Of a stretch of 8,943 nt of DNA, positions 1 to 5,814 are shown one piece after another; the stretch's first letter is position 1; every line of letters begins with the position of its first letter. Position numbers and translations under genes: made by a program. The DNA is from Chthoniobacterales bacterium. GTDB lineage: Bacteria > Verrucomicrobiota > Verrucomicrobiia > Chthoniobacterales > UBA10450. The notes beneath the pieces were generated by a model. It was not told the DNA's origin. It ran no database searches and saw only the letters and a list, made by a program, of their open reading frames with translations. The DNA lies in the NCBI GenBank assembly GCA_013812515.1, contig JACCTI010000313.1, positions 1-8,943 on the forward strand, written 5' to 3'.

Positions 1-231
1 GAAAATAAATTTCGCGAGTGGCTCAACTGCACCGCGAAGCACGGGGCTCTTATGACCGGCGACATCGCCGCCGCAGCCCTCGGCGTTTCGCGGCAGCGCG
101 TTCATCAGCTCATCTGTAAAGGCCAGCTCGAAAGCGTGAGCGTTGGCGATCACCGTTACGTGCCGCTCGCAAAACTCAAAGCCTTCTGCGCGAGCAGACG
201 CCGGACTGCTTACCAGTGCAGAGAATTCTAA
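1..231 (+). CDS. Helix-turn-helix DNA-binding protein, C-terminal part
   Basis: The reading frame is open from base 1 to a TAA at 229-231, giving 76 residues, so the gene starts before the window. The stretch GDIAAAALGVSRQRVHQLI (encoded from about base 58) is a typical helix-turn-helix: a small-residue first helix, the LGVSRQRVHQ turn and recognition helix, then a short wing with KGQLES and HRYVP. This layout is that of MerR-type or excisionase-type HTH domains, which bind DNA as small regulators or accessory recombination proteins. After the wing comes a short basic, cysteine-containing tail. An internal ATG at 52 could start a 59-residue version, but the coding sequence before it also reads as protein. 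The target is unknown. No partner gene is visible because the next 900 bases hold no intact gene. The HTH call is firm; the subfamily is not. Confidence 0.72.
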   Translation, partial: ENKFREWLNCTAKHGALMTGDIAAAALGVSRQRVHQLICKGQLESVSVGDHRYVPLAKLKAFCASRRRTAYQCREF

Positions 232-375
232 GCTTCCGTGTAGGTCCGCAGGCGTCGTGCGTCCGCCGCGCCCCCATTTCTCCAACGTGCTCATCACGCC
301 GCCGCAAGACTTCCAGATCTGGTTCGCGTCGGAGCAAAGCTGTGACGAAACGCGTTCTCAATCGGAGATCGCGCT

Positions 376-505
376 GTCATCTCGAGCCCGCAGGAGACGG
401 CAAGGGAACCTCTCACAGGCGGTCGGATCACGCCTTTGGAGGAGTAGTGCGATCTGTGCGGCTGATGCGAGGTCCCTCGGCGCGCTGCGCCAACCTCGGG
501 ATGAC
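376..505. repeat. Short element with 37-bp imperfect inverted-repeat ends
   Basis: The left end (376-412) begins GTCATCTCGAG and finishes GGGAACCTC. The right end (469-505), read on the other strand, begins GTCATCCCGAG and finishes GAGGGACCTC. The outer 11 bases match at 10 positions and the inner 9-11 bases match apart from one inserted base; the middle of each arm is more diverged. About 56 bases lie between the arms. No clear target duplication flanks it. From memory, GTCATCCCGAG...GGGACCTC resembles short dispersed intergenic repeats in several soil bacterial phyla, but I could not compare it with other copies. It could be a non-autonomous mobile element or a transcribed structured repeat. 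Confidence 0.45.
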
Positions 506-625
506 GATGCAGAATACGTCACGCGAACGAGAGGACGTTCGGGGGCATAAGGCTCGGTGGTGCGGCATTGCTTTTGTTAACGGACTCCGCTTGTTCTTCC
601 GTCAACGCACGTAGCTCCTGGCGGT

Positions 626-960
626 TCACCTCCAGCAGTGCCTTTTTCGCCGATCAAAACTATCAATTCCGGCTGGGTCCCAATCGACCACTGCCGCTGG
701 CGCGAAAGTCGTTTGGCCTATTGAAGCGGCGAAAAGCGAAAGCGCGATTCCCGATTATTGTTACGCCGATATCAAAGTCATTGGCCGGCAGAAACTTGTA
801 GCAGGAGATATCCGCTCCGCCTCCTTGCGTTGCTTTTAGTTCGCTTGCGTCGCAGTAGCCTTGCATAGCTCCGTAATTCGCGCATCACTTTGCGCCGGAG
901 CGGCGCACCGAATTCTGAACTAACCTCCTTGGCCGGAGAAGTATTGCCGCTGTGATTCTC
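626..960 (-). pseudogene. Frameshifted ATP-grasp domain enzyme remnant
   Basis: On the minus strand, three frames join to form one recognisable protein. Down to about base 795 the frame reads ...RRSGYLLLQ and then hits a stop. The frame one step over continues FLPANDFDIGVTIIGNRAF and then RRFNRPNDFRASGSG (about 795-690). At about 686-690 the sense moves again, to VDWDPAGID, ending at a stop near 626. This order (GYxxxQ, FLPxNDFDxRVxVIG, RAFAxRRxxRxxDFRASGSG, then IDYDP or VDWDP) matches the central part of RimK/YheC-like ATP-grasp proteins, often found in surface-polymer or peptide-modification loci. Those enzymes couple ATP hydrolysis to amide or ester bond formation; the substrate cannot be judged here. 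The N-terminal domain and the last catalytic part are absent or unrecognisable. At least two frameshifts make it inactive. The start at 960 is approximate. Confidence 0.6.
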
Positions 961-1162
961 TTTACGGACGACGGGCTGGTTCTGTTTACCCGCACAAGTG
1001 TGGGCTGCCGTTGTTGTGGTCACACGCGGAAGGGATGACGGGTTTCGCGGAATCTGTCGCGGAGCAGGTTTTCTGTTCGATAACGCGTGTCGCGGAGTAG
1101 CGGCGCAAGATTGAGCGCAAGAATACTTGCGGGCGTTGGCGACGTTCTCGAGGGGCTTTTGC

Positions 1163-1200
1163 CGCGGGGCTCTCCAGCTACCGGCCCGCTGGGCCCCGCG
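1163..1200 (-). other. Strong GC stem-loop across the nuoC stop codon
   Basis: CGCGGGGC (1163-1170) pairs perfectly with GCCCCGCG (1193-1200), and CCAGC (1174-1178) pairs with GCTGG (1188-1192). That gives 13 base pairs interrupted only by a three-base bulge (TCT), with a nine-base loop. The nuoC stop codon (1178-1180) sits at the top of the stem. In the nuoC direction the hairpin is followed by GC and then AAAA, not a U-run, so it is not a standard intrinsic terminator. It could protect the nuoBC transcript 3' end, slow transcription, or be a REP-like palindrome that was inserted at the gene end. Confidence 0.5.
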
Positions 1201-1756
1201 CGCGCGGCTCGCGATCCTTCGTCGTCGCTGTGCTCGGCTGCGTCACGAACGGGCCGCCTTCCAGTGGTGCCGCGGCGGTGAAGGCCACGTCTGGCATATC
1301 GCTCGGCAGCCCCTCGAGAGGGAACTCTTTGCGCAGCGGGTAAAAGGGATAACCCTCCCACATCAGAATGCGCCGGAGATCGGGATGGTTATTGAAGCGC
1401 AATCCCATCATATCGAAAATTTCGCGCTCGTGCCATTCGGCCGTGCGCCAGATATCCGAAACGGTATCTATCGTGGCGTCATCTTCTGAGACGCGCAGTT
1501 TGAGCCGCAGATGCACCGCGAGGCTCATGGAGTAGAGCTCGTAGACCACTTCGAACCGCGGCTCCTCGCCGAAGTTGTCGATGCTTGTGATGTCGAGCAG
1601 GTAATCGAAGGAGAGTTCGTCGCGGGCGGATTTCGCGATCTCGCGCAGGTCCTCCTTCGTAATCAGGAAGGTGGTTTCACCGCGGAATTCTGTTTTCGCC
1701 TGAATCCTGTCGTCGAGAAGCTTTCCGAACGATGCGAGCAGATCAGATCCGTTCAT
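1178..1756 (-). CDS. nuoC: NADH-quinone oxidoreductase subunit C
   Basis: NuoC (30-kDa subunit) is part of the cytoplasmic arm of complex I, contacting NuoB and NuoD near the quinone site; it carries no cofactor. The 192-residue product has the family signature at residues 108-132: WHEREIFDMMGLRF followed by NNHPDLRRILM. Next come EGYPFYPLRKEFPLEG, then EGGPFVTQP and DREPR. The N-terminal alpha/beta domain includes FDYLLDITSID (50-60) and the VVYELYS strand. The length is normal for a stand-alone NuoC, with no NuoD fusion. The last residues (RARGPAGR) are encoded inside a strong palindrome and may not be native. The ATG at 1756 overlaps the nuoB TGA by four bases (ATGA), so translation is probably coupled. 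nuoD does not follow downstream, which is unusual. Confidence 0.95.
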   Translation of the reverse strand: MNGSDLLASFGKLLDDRIQAKTEFRGETTFLITKEDLREIAKSARDELSFDYLLDITSIDNFGEEPRFEVVYELYSMSLAVHLRLKLRVSEDDATIDTVSDIWRTAEWHEREIFDMMGLRFNNHPDLRRILMWEGYPFYPLRKEFPLEGLPSDMPDVAFTAAAPLEGGPFVTQPSTATTKDREPRARGPAGR

Positions 1757-2292
1757 GCCAGGACGCGATCGTCTTTCTTCGCAAACAACTCACGCTTCTG
1801 ATCCAGGAAGGAATGCTCGCCGGTAATCTTCGCCTGCAACTTCATGAGCCCTTCCAGCAATGCTTCCGGCCGCGGCGGACAACCCGAGACGTAAACGTCG
1901 ACCGGCAGGAGTTGGTCGATCCCTTGCAGCACCGCGTAGGAGCGATACATCCCGCCGGTGGACGCGCAGGCGCCCATCGCGATGACCCACTTTGGTTCGG
2001 GCATCTGCTCGTAGATGCGCTTCACCGCCAAGGCCATTTTGTATGTCACCGTCCCTGCTACGATCATGACGTCGCATTGTCGCGGCGAGAATCGCATGAC
2101 TTCCGCGCCGAAACGCGAGATATCGAAACGCGACGCCGCCGTTGCCATCAACTCGATCGCGCAGCAGGCGAGGCCCATCGGCATAGGCCAAAGCGAGTTC
2201 TTCCGCATCCAGTTCATCGCGGCGTCGACTTTCGTGATGATGACGTTACCTTCGATCTTCGAATCGTAGGCTGCTGGTCGCGTTTCCGGCAT
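1753..2292 (-). CDS. nuoB: NADH-quinone oxidoreductase subunit B
   Basis: NuoB carries iron-sulphur cluster N2, the last electron carrier before quinone in complex I. The sequence has all four cluster ligands: the tandem cysteines in GLACCAIELM, the cysteine in AMGACASTGGMY, and the one in YVSGCPPRPEALLEG. DISRFGAEVMRFSPRQCD and GTVTYKMA are also characteristic. The product is about 179 residues, full length for the family. I take the ATG at 2292; a TTG six bases upstream (2298) would add two residues, and neither has a clear Shine-Dalgarno sequence. It overlaps nuoC by ATGA, so the two form a transcription unit. nuoA, normally just upstream, is not present in the preceding 360 bases, where a broken plus-strand gene lies instead. 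The remaining subunits must be elsewhere if the complex is functional. Confidence 0.96.
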   Translation of the reverse strand: MPETRPAAYDSKIEGNVIITKVDAAMNWMRKNSLWPMPMGLACCAIELMATAASRFDISRFGAEVMRFSPRQCDVMIVAGTVTYKMALAVKRIYEQMPEPKWVIAMGACASTGGMYRSYAVLQGIDQLLPVDVYVSGCPPRPEALLEGLMKLQAKITGEHSFLDQKRELFAKKDDRVLA

Positions 2293-2344
2293 ACGCAAAC
2301 ATCACGGGGAGGCGCGGCGTCCGCAAGCCAATCCGAACGTGCGA

Positions 2345-2718
2345 TCGGGTAATGGCATCATGCTGCGCGTCAGTGGTGCATTTAGGTACTGAATGATCTG
2401 TGGCTGCTGTTGTTGTTGGAGCAAGACGCCCCAGACCTTCAGGTGTTTAACTGGGGTTCTTATCGCTCACTGATGTCAGAGGTCTCCGATTATCGTTGGA
2501 GTGCTTACTACGATGATGAGCGGATTGCCCTCTTGGTAAAACGACCAGACTGCGTAACGCCTGAGCATGCGATGCACCTGACGGCTGGCCGTCGCACTGC
2601 CTCGTTTACCTTAAAAAACTTCCATTCGAAATCCACTCGCGCCCAAACCCAAGACCGGTTTAGCTCAGAAATTCCGCGACCGGCTCCATCTGCTCGATGT
2701 GCGTGCAGAAAATCTTGA
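2345..2718 (+). pseudogene. Frameshifted C-terminal protein fragment, family not identified
   Basis: From about 2345 one frame reads NGIMLRVSGAFRY and stops at the TGA at 2390. Stepping one frame over, the sense continues NDLWLLLLLEQDAPDLQVF, then NWGSYRSLMSEVSDYRWSA, then YYDDERIALLVKR, and runs open to a TGA at 2716-2718. A single missing base near 2389-2391 (TAC-CTG-AAT to TACTGAAT) would join the halves. Codon use is less GC-biased than in the neighbours, with many codons such as TCT, TAT, GAT and CGT. The aromatic/acidic ending that closes with a hydrophobic strand and KR recalls the C-terminus of membrane glycosyltransferases, but this is only a resemblance. The tail runs 59 bases into the 3' end of the opposing transporter gene and is probably not native. 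Alternatively, the TTG at 2410 could start a 102-residue protein. Confidence 0.35.
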
Positions 2719-3808
2719 AAGCGGCAAGGATCGGCACCGCGACAATGACGCCCGCGATTCCCCACATCCAACCCCAGAAGGTGAGTGAGAGCAGGATGAT
2801 GACAGGGTTTAGCGTCAGCGACCGACCCATCACCATCGGGGTGATGAAGTTCCCTTCGATGGTCGCGAGTGCGAGATACGTGGCCGGGAAGAGCAGAGCA
2901 TAGCCGAGAGTAGAAAAGGTAAGGAGAGCGCCGATCGTCATGCAGACGATGCCGGTGAGCGCGCCGAGGTAGGGAACGAAGTTTAGCAGCGCGACCATCA
3001 CGCCCCACATAATCGGATTGCTCAATCCGAGTAATCCCACGGCGATCCCAACGGCGAGGCCGAGGCAGACATTGATCATCGTGACAGTAAGCAAGTACTT
3101 CGAGACGTGCGTCTCGATCTCGCGCGCGATGCTGACCGCGCGCTTCTTGTCTTCGAGGCGAGGAATCATTTTGATTAGCTTGGTGAGGAAGACCCCGTCG
3201 TAGGCGAGCAGAAAGTAGAGCAGAATAAGGAGAAGCACGGTGCTGACGAGGAAGTCGGGCGTGCGTCCGTAAAGCATCTCCGCCATGCGGTTTTGCTTCA
3301 CTTCCACAGTCGGCACCGGTTTCGAAGCACCGGGGGCGGTGAGTTTGTCGATTTCACCACTGGCTTGAGCGACCTGCTCCATCGGCTTTTTCAACGGCAA
3401 GAGTTTCTGCTGCAATTGCTGCAAACCGGAGGGCGCTTTCTCCAGCCATCCAGTCACCGGCGTCGACAGAAAAGAAATCGCGAAGCCGAACGCGCCGAGC
3501 AAACCGGCAATCAGGATCGCGGCACCAACGGCGGACGGGATCCTGGCTTTCGTCATCGCGCGGACAAAGGGCGCGAGGAGGAAGCTCAACAACAGCGCGA
3601 GCACAATGGGCAACAGAATCGTGCGCGTGAAATAGAGCGTGTAAAAGAGCGCAAGAATGAAGAGCCCGGTGAGCGCAAAAGAGCGGAGCTCGGACGGTCG
3701 CTGCAGAAAATGAGGCAGCCGCGCCCGGGGCGCGGCGCTAGTCTCTGTCTCCGGCACATTCTGATCGACCGCGATCTCTGGCGCGCCTTCTTCCCCTTGC
3801 CTGCTCAT
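2660..3808 (-). CDS. AI-2E family (PerM/YdiK-like) membrane transporter
   Basis: This 382-residue inner-membrane protein belongs to the AI-2E transporter (UPF0118) family; members export small molecules or ions, and the substrate usually cannot be told from sequence. A soluble, proline/glutamate-rich N-terminus (1-43) precedes a helical hairpin (about 45-82, ending LLLSFLLAPFVRA). A third helix lies at 92-115. A cytosolic or periplasmic coil follows (120-178, glutamine/lysine-rich). The C-terminal half has the conserved stretches NPIMWGVMVALLNFVPYLG (264-282), IEGNFITPMVMGRSLTLNP (317-335) and the final hydrophobic pair WMWGIAGVIVAVPILAAFK. The length is normal. The ATG at 3808 is preceded closely by the purine-rich AGAAGAAA. 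It stands alone: nuoB is 367 bases downstream and the upstream neighbour diverges. Confidence 0.9.
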   Translation of the reverse strand: MSRQGEEGAPEIAVDQNVPETETSAAPRARLPHFLQRPSELRSFALTGLFILALFYTLYFTRTILLPIVLALLLSFLLAPFVRAMTKARIPSAVGAAILIAGLLGAFGFAISFLSTPVTGWLEKAPSGLQQLQQKLLPLKKPMEQVAQASGEIDKLTAPGASKPVPTVEVKQNRMAEMLYGRTPDFLVSTVLLLILLYFLLAYDGVFLTKLIKMIPRLEDKKRAVSIAREIETHVSKYLLTVTMINVCLGLAVGIAVGLLGLSNPIMWGVMVALLNFVPYLGALTGIVCMTIGALLTFSTLGYALLFPATYLALATIEGNFITPMVMGRSLTLNPVIILLSLTFWGWMWGIAGVIVAVPILAAFKIFCTHIEQMEPVAEFLS

Positions 3809-3827
3809 TTTCTTCTAATCGGATGCG

Positions 3828-4253
3828 ATGGAGCCTGCACGGGCAAGAACTTCTTTTGGTTGTGATGGCCTTCCGGCGCGTCGATTTAGTCCGCTCGAAG
3901 CATCGCCTTTCTCTAGAAGCGCGTTCAGGGCGTGGGCCGGGAAATCGGCAGCGGCGTCGGCTCGAGCGACCGCTCCGTTGGTGCTGGCGCCGAATCGGAA
4001 AGGGGAGAAGAGAAGAGACCCCCTTTTGTCCGTGGACCGGCTCAGCTATGATTTGCCGTTCCCGCTTCGAAAGAACGTAGCGACGCGGGAAGTCACGATC
4101 GTCTTTCTCGACGAGGTGCCGCGCGCACTCTCGGCTAACCGCTGGACATACCGGGGACCGGAGAATCTACGCGTGACGCTCGATCATCTGCGCGAAGATG
4201 GTGCGCGGCTCCATCCACCGTCCATCGGTTGCGAGCGCACGGCGCGCTTCTAA
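3828..4253 (+). pseudogene. Truncated CHASE2-domain sensor fragment
   Basis: The frame is open for 141 codons, but only codons for about 4020-4206 look like a known domain: SVDRLSYDLPFPLR, then EVTIVFLDE, then NRWTYRGPENLRVTLDHL and REDGAR. This is the start of a CHASE2 extracellular sensory domain, whose usual pattern is LSYDLpfxLR, VxlVylDe, then Lld.L..dGAr followed by VvFDivF. Here the domain breaks off after DGAR, and the next residues (LHPPSIGCERTARF) are unrelated. The part before it is arginine/alanine-rich and lacks the N-terminal membrane helix that CHASE2 proteins have. Intact relatives continue for hundreds of residues into membrane helices and a kinase or cyclase output domain, none of which is here. 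I read it as a decayed gene, cut at the boundary with the MFS gene. It is divergent from the AI-2E gene by 19 bases. Confidence 0.45.
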
Positions 4254-4277
4254 AATCCACTGCGCCTGTTCCGCCGA

Positions 4278-5711
4278 ATGGGCGCACCGATGTCCAACTC
4301 AGACCCGCACGCACCTCGACCGGCTTATGAGGGCTCGGAGTCGCGGCGTTCGACCACAGCCGAAGGAGCGCTCGATAGCGTGGTCGGCGGCAGACATGAT
4401 CCCTACGCGGCGTTTCGGATTCGGGCGTTCAGCTTCTATTCGTTAGGCAATCTCATCGCCGTCATCGGCCGGCTCATGCTCTTCGTCGGGGTGGAATGGG
4501 AAATCTATGGGCTAACGAACTCGGCGACCGCGCTCGGACTGGTTGGCCTCGCCATCGCCCTGCCGGTCGTGCTTCTCTCGCTTCCGGCCGGTCACATCGC
4601 GGATCGCTACAGTCGCCGCAACATCATCATTTGCTCGCAGGCCATCAGCGCGGTCTGCTCCCTCGCGCTGGCTCTGGTTTCCTGGAAGCACCTCGCGCTG
4701 CCAGCGTGGGCGATTCTGCAAAGTGGCAATCACGCGCTCAGTTCGATCGCGAGCGTCTTCGAGCGGCACGCCAATTACCATTTCGATGATCTCTCGCTGC
4801 CGTTGATTTACCTGATCCTGCTGATCTCGGCGACTGGCCGCACCTTCGGCTGGGCGGCGCGCAGCGCTTTTTTCCCCACGCTGGTGCCGCGAGAAACGTT
4901 TGCGAATGCCGTCACCTGGAATAGCAGCGTGTTTCAGGTGGGATCGATCGTCGGCCCGGCGCTCGGTGGATTGCTCATCGTGCGAACAGGATTCCCCTTT
5001 ATCTATGCGCTCGACGCGTTCTGCGCGTTGTCGTTTCTCCTCCTGGTCGTGCCCATTCGCCCTGGTCAGCGAGGCAGTCGTGTTCAAGCCAACGCCTGGC
5101 AGAGCCTGGTCGAAGGGATGCGCTTCGTTCTCAGCAAGAAAGTGATCCTGGCCACGATCACGCTCGACATGGTGGCCGTGTTGCTTGGCGGCGCGACCGC
5201 GCTGCTGCCGATTTTTGCCGCGAAAATTTTGCACTGCGGGCCAATCGGTCTCGGCTGGTTGCGCGCGGCACCGGGTATTGGCGCATTCGGTATGGCGATC
5301 GTGATTGCCTATCTGCCGCCGATCAAACGAGCGGGACGCGCTCTGCTCGGAACAGTGACGGGTTTTGGTCTCGCGACGATCGTTTTCGGCTTCTCGCGCT
5401 CTCTTTGGTTGTCCCTCGCGATGCTGTTTCTCACCGGCGTTTTCGATAGCGTCAGCGTGGTCATTCGGCACACACTCGTGCAATTGCTGACTCCGGATGA
5501 AATGCGCGGCCGCATTTCCGCGGTAAACAACATTTTCATCGGCACCTCTAATGAGCTTGGCGCGCTCGAGTCGGGTTTGACGGCGGCGTATTTCGGGCCG
5601 GTGCTCTCGGTCGTGAGCGGCGGGATCGGGACCATTCTCGCGGTGCTCGGCGTCTCGCGAGTTTGGCCTGAAACGCGCAAGATCGGCGCGCTCGATAAGA
5701 ACCTGCGCTGA
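4278..5711 (+). CDS. MFS transporter, EntS-like (MFS_3) exporter
   Basis: This 477-residue major facilitator protein is an inner-membrane, proton-driven exporter; EntS-type members export siderophores or drugs, and the substrate here is unknown. About twelve hydrophobic segments begin at residue 52. The loop 2-3 motif reads GHIADRYSRRN (105-115). The first half continues with ARSAFFPTLVPRETFANAV and GPALGGLLI. The C-terminal half contains LLTPDEMRGRISAVNNIF and GTSNELGALESG (403-432), a strong mark of the MFS_3/EntS group. The N-terminus (1-45) is a long polar tail. Residues about 139-175 form an extra polar loop (SGNHALSSIASVFERHANYH) between two helices, longer than usual. ATG codons at 4278 and 4290 are both possible and neither has a clear ribosome site. 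It follows a broken CHASE2 fragment by 24 bases and appears to be a single-gene unit. Confidence 0.88.
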   Translation: MGAPMSNSDPHAPRPAYEGSESRRSTTAEGALDSVVGGRHDPYAAFRIRAFSFYSLGNLIAVIGRLMLFVGVEWEIYGLTNSATALGLVGLAIALPVVLLSLPAGHIADRYSRRNIIICSQAISAVCSLALALVSWKHLALPAWAILQSGNHALSSIASVFERHANYHFDDLSLPLIYLILLISATGRTFGWAARSAFFPTLVPRETFANAVTWNSSVFQVGSIVGPALGGLLIVRTGFPFIYALDAFCALSFLLLVVPIRPGQRGSRVQANAWQSLVEGMRFVLSKKVILATITLDMVAVLLGGATALLPIFAAKILHCGPIGLGWLRAAPGIGAFGMAIVIAYLPPIKRAGRALLGTVTGFGLATIVFGFSRSLWLSLAMLFLTGVFDSVSVVIRHTLVQLLTPDEMRGRISAVNNIFIGTSNELGALESGLTAAYFGPVLSVVSGGIGTILAVLGVSRVWPETRKIGALDKNLR

Positions 5712-5814
5712 GGTGCGCCGTGTTCTACAGCCAGTGCGCAGGAATCGTTAGGCGAAGGCTTACAGCGATTTCCAAATACAACTTCGGAATCAAAAAGCCG
5801 TTTCCGGCGATGCA

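Larger units (their letters stand above)
232..1177. other. Gene-poor stretch with gene remains and a repeat
   Basis: About 950 bases lie between the HTH gene and nuoC without an intact gene. Open frames on both strands are short, mutually overlapping, and rich in arginine and serine, as expected from chance frames in GC-rich DNA. Two parts can be explained: an inverted-repeat-ended element at 376-505 and the broken ATP-grasp gene at about 626-960. Bases 232-375 and about 960-1162 show nothing I can name. No tRNA arm, rRNA or phage-like sequence was seen. nuoD, which often follows nuoC, is not recognisable here in any frame. Confidence 0.6.

Noticed and set aside
143..614. Two overlapping plus-strand frames of about 130 codons after the HTH gene
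   Set aside because: They overlap the HTH gene or the repeat in other frames and read as arginine/serine-rich noise; part is just a translation of the inverted-repeat element.
989..1004. Small hairpin CCCGCA-CAAG-TGTGGG as a terminator
   Set aside because: It is only six pairs including a G-U, with no T-run on either side and no intact gene ending there.
1732..2352. A 206-codon plus-strand frame opposite nuoB
   Set aside because: It is antisense to nuoB, which has all its cluster cysteines; the product is histidine/arginine-rich and domain-free.
3293..3865. A 190-codon plus-strand frame opposite the AI-2E transporter
   Set aside because: It is antisense to a well-supported transporter and has low-complexity Arg/Glu/Gln composition.
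4512..5483. A 323-codon open frame on the minus strand opposite the MFS gene
   Set aside because: It is antisense to a clear membrane transporter and its product is a run of Arg, Gln, Glu and Asp without domain character; a codon-bias shadow.
5712..5814. Bidirectional terminator between the convergent MFS and DUF6268 genes
   Set aside because: The arrangement invites one, but I found only a five-base stem (TGCGC/GCGCA) and no T-run.
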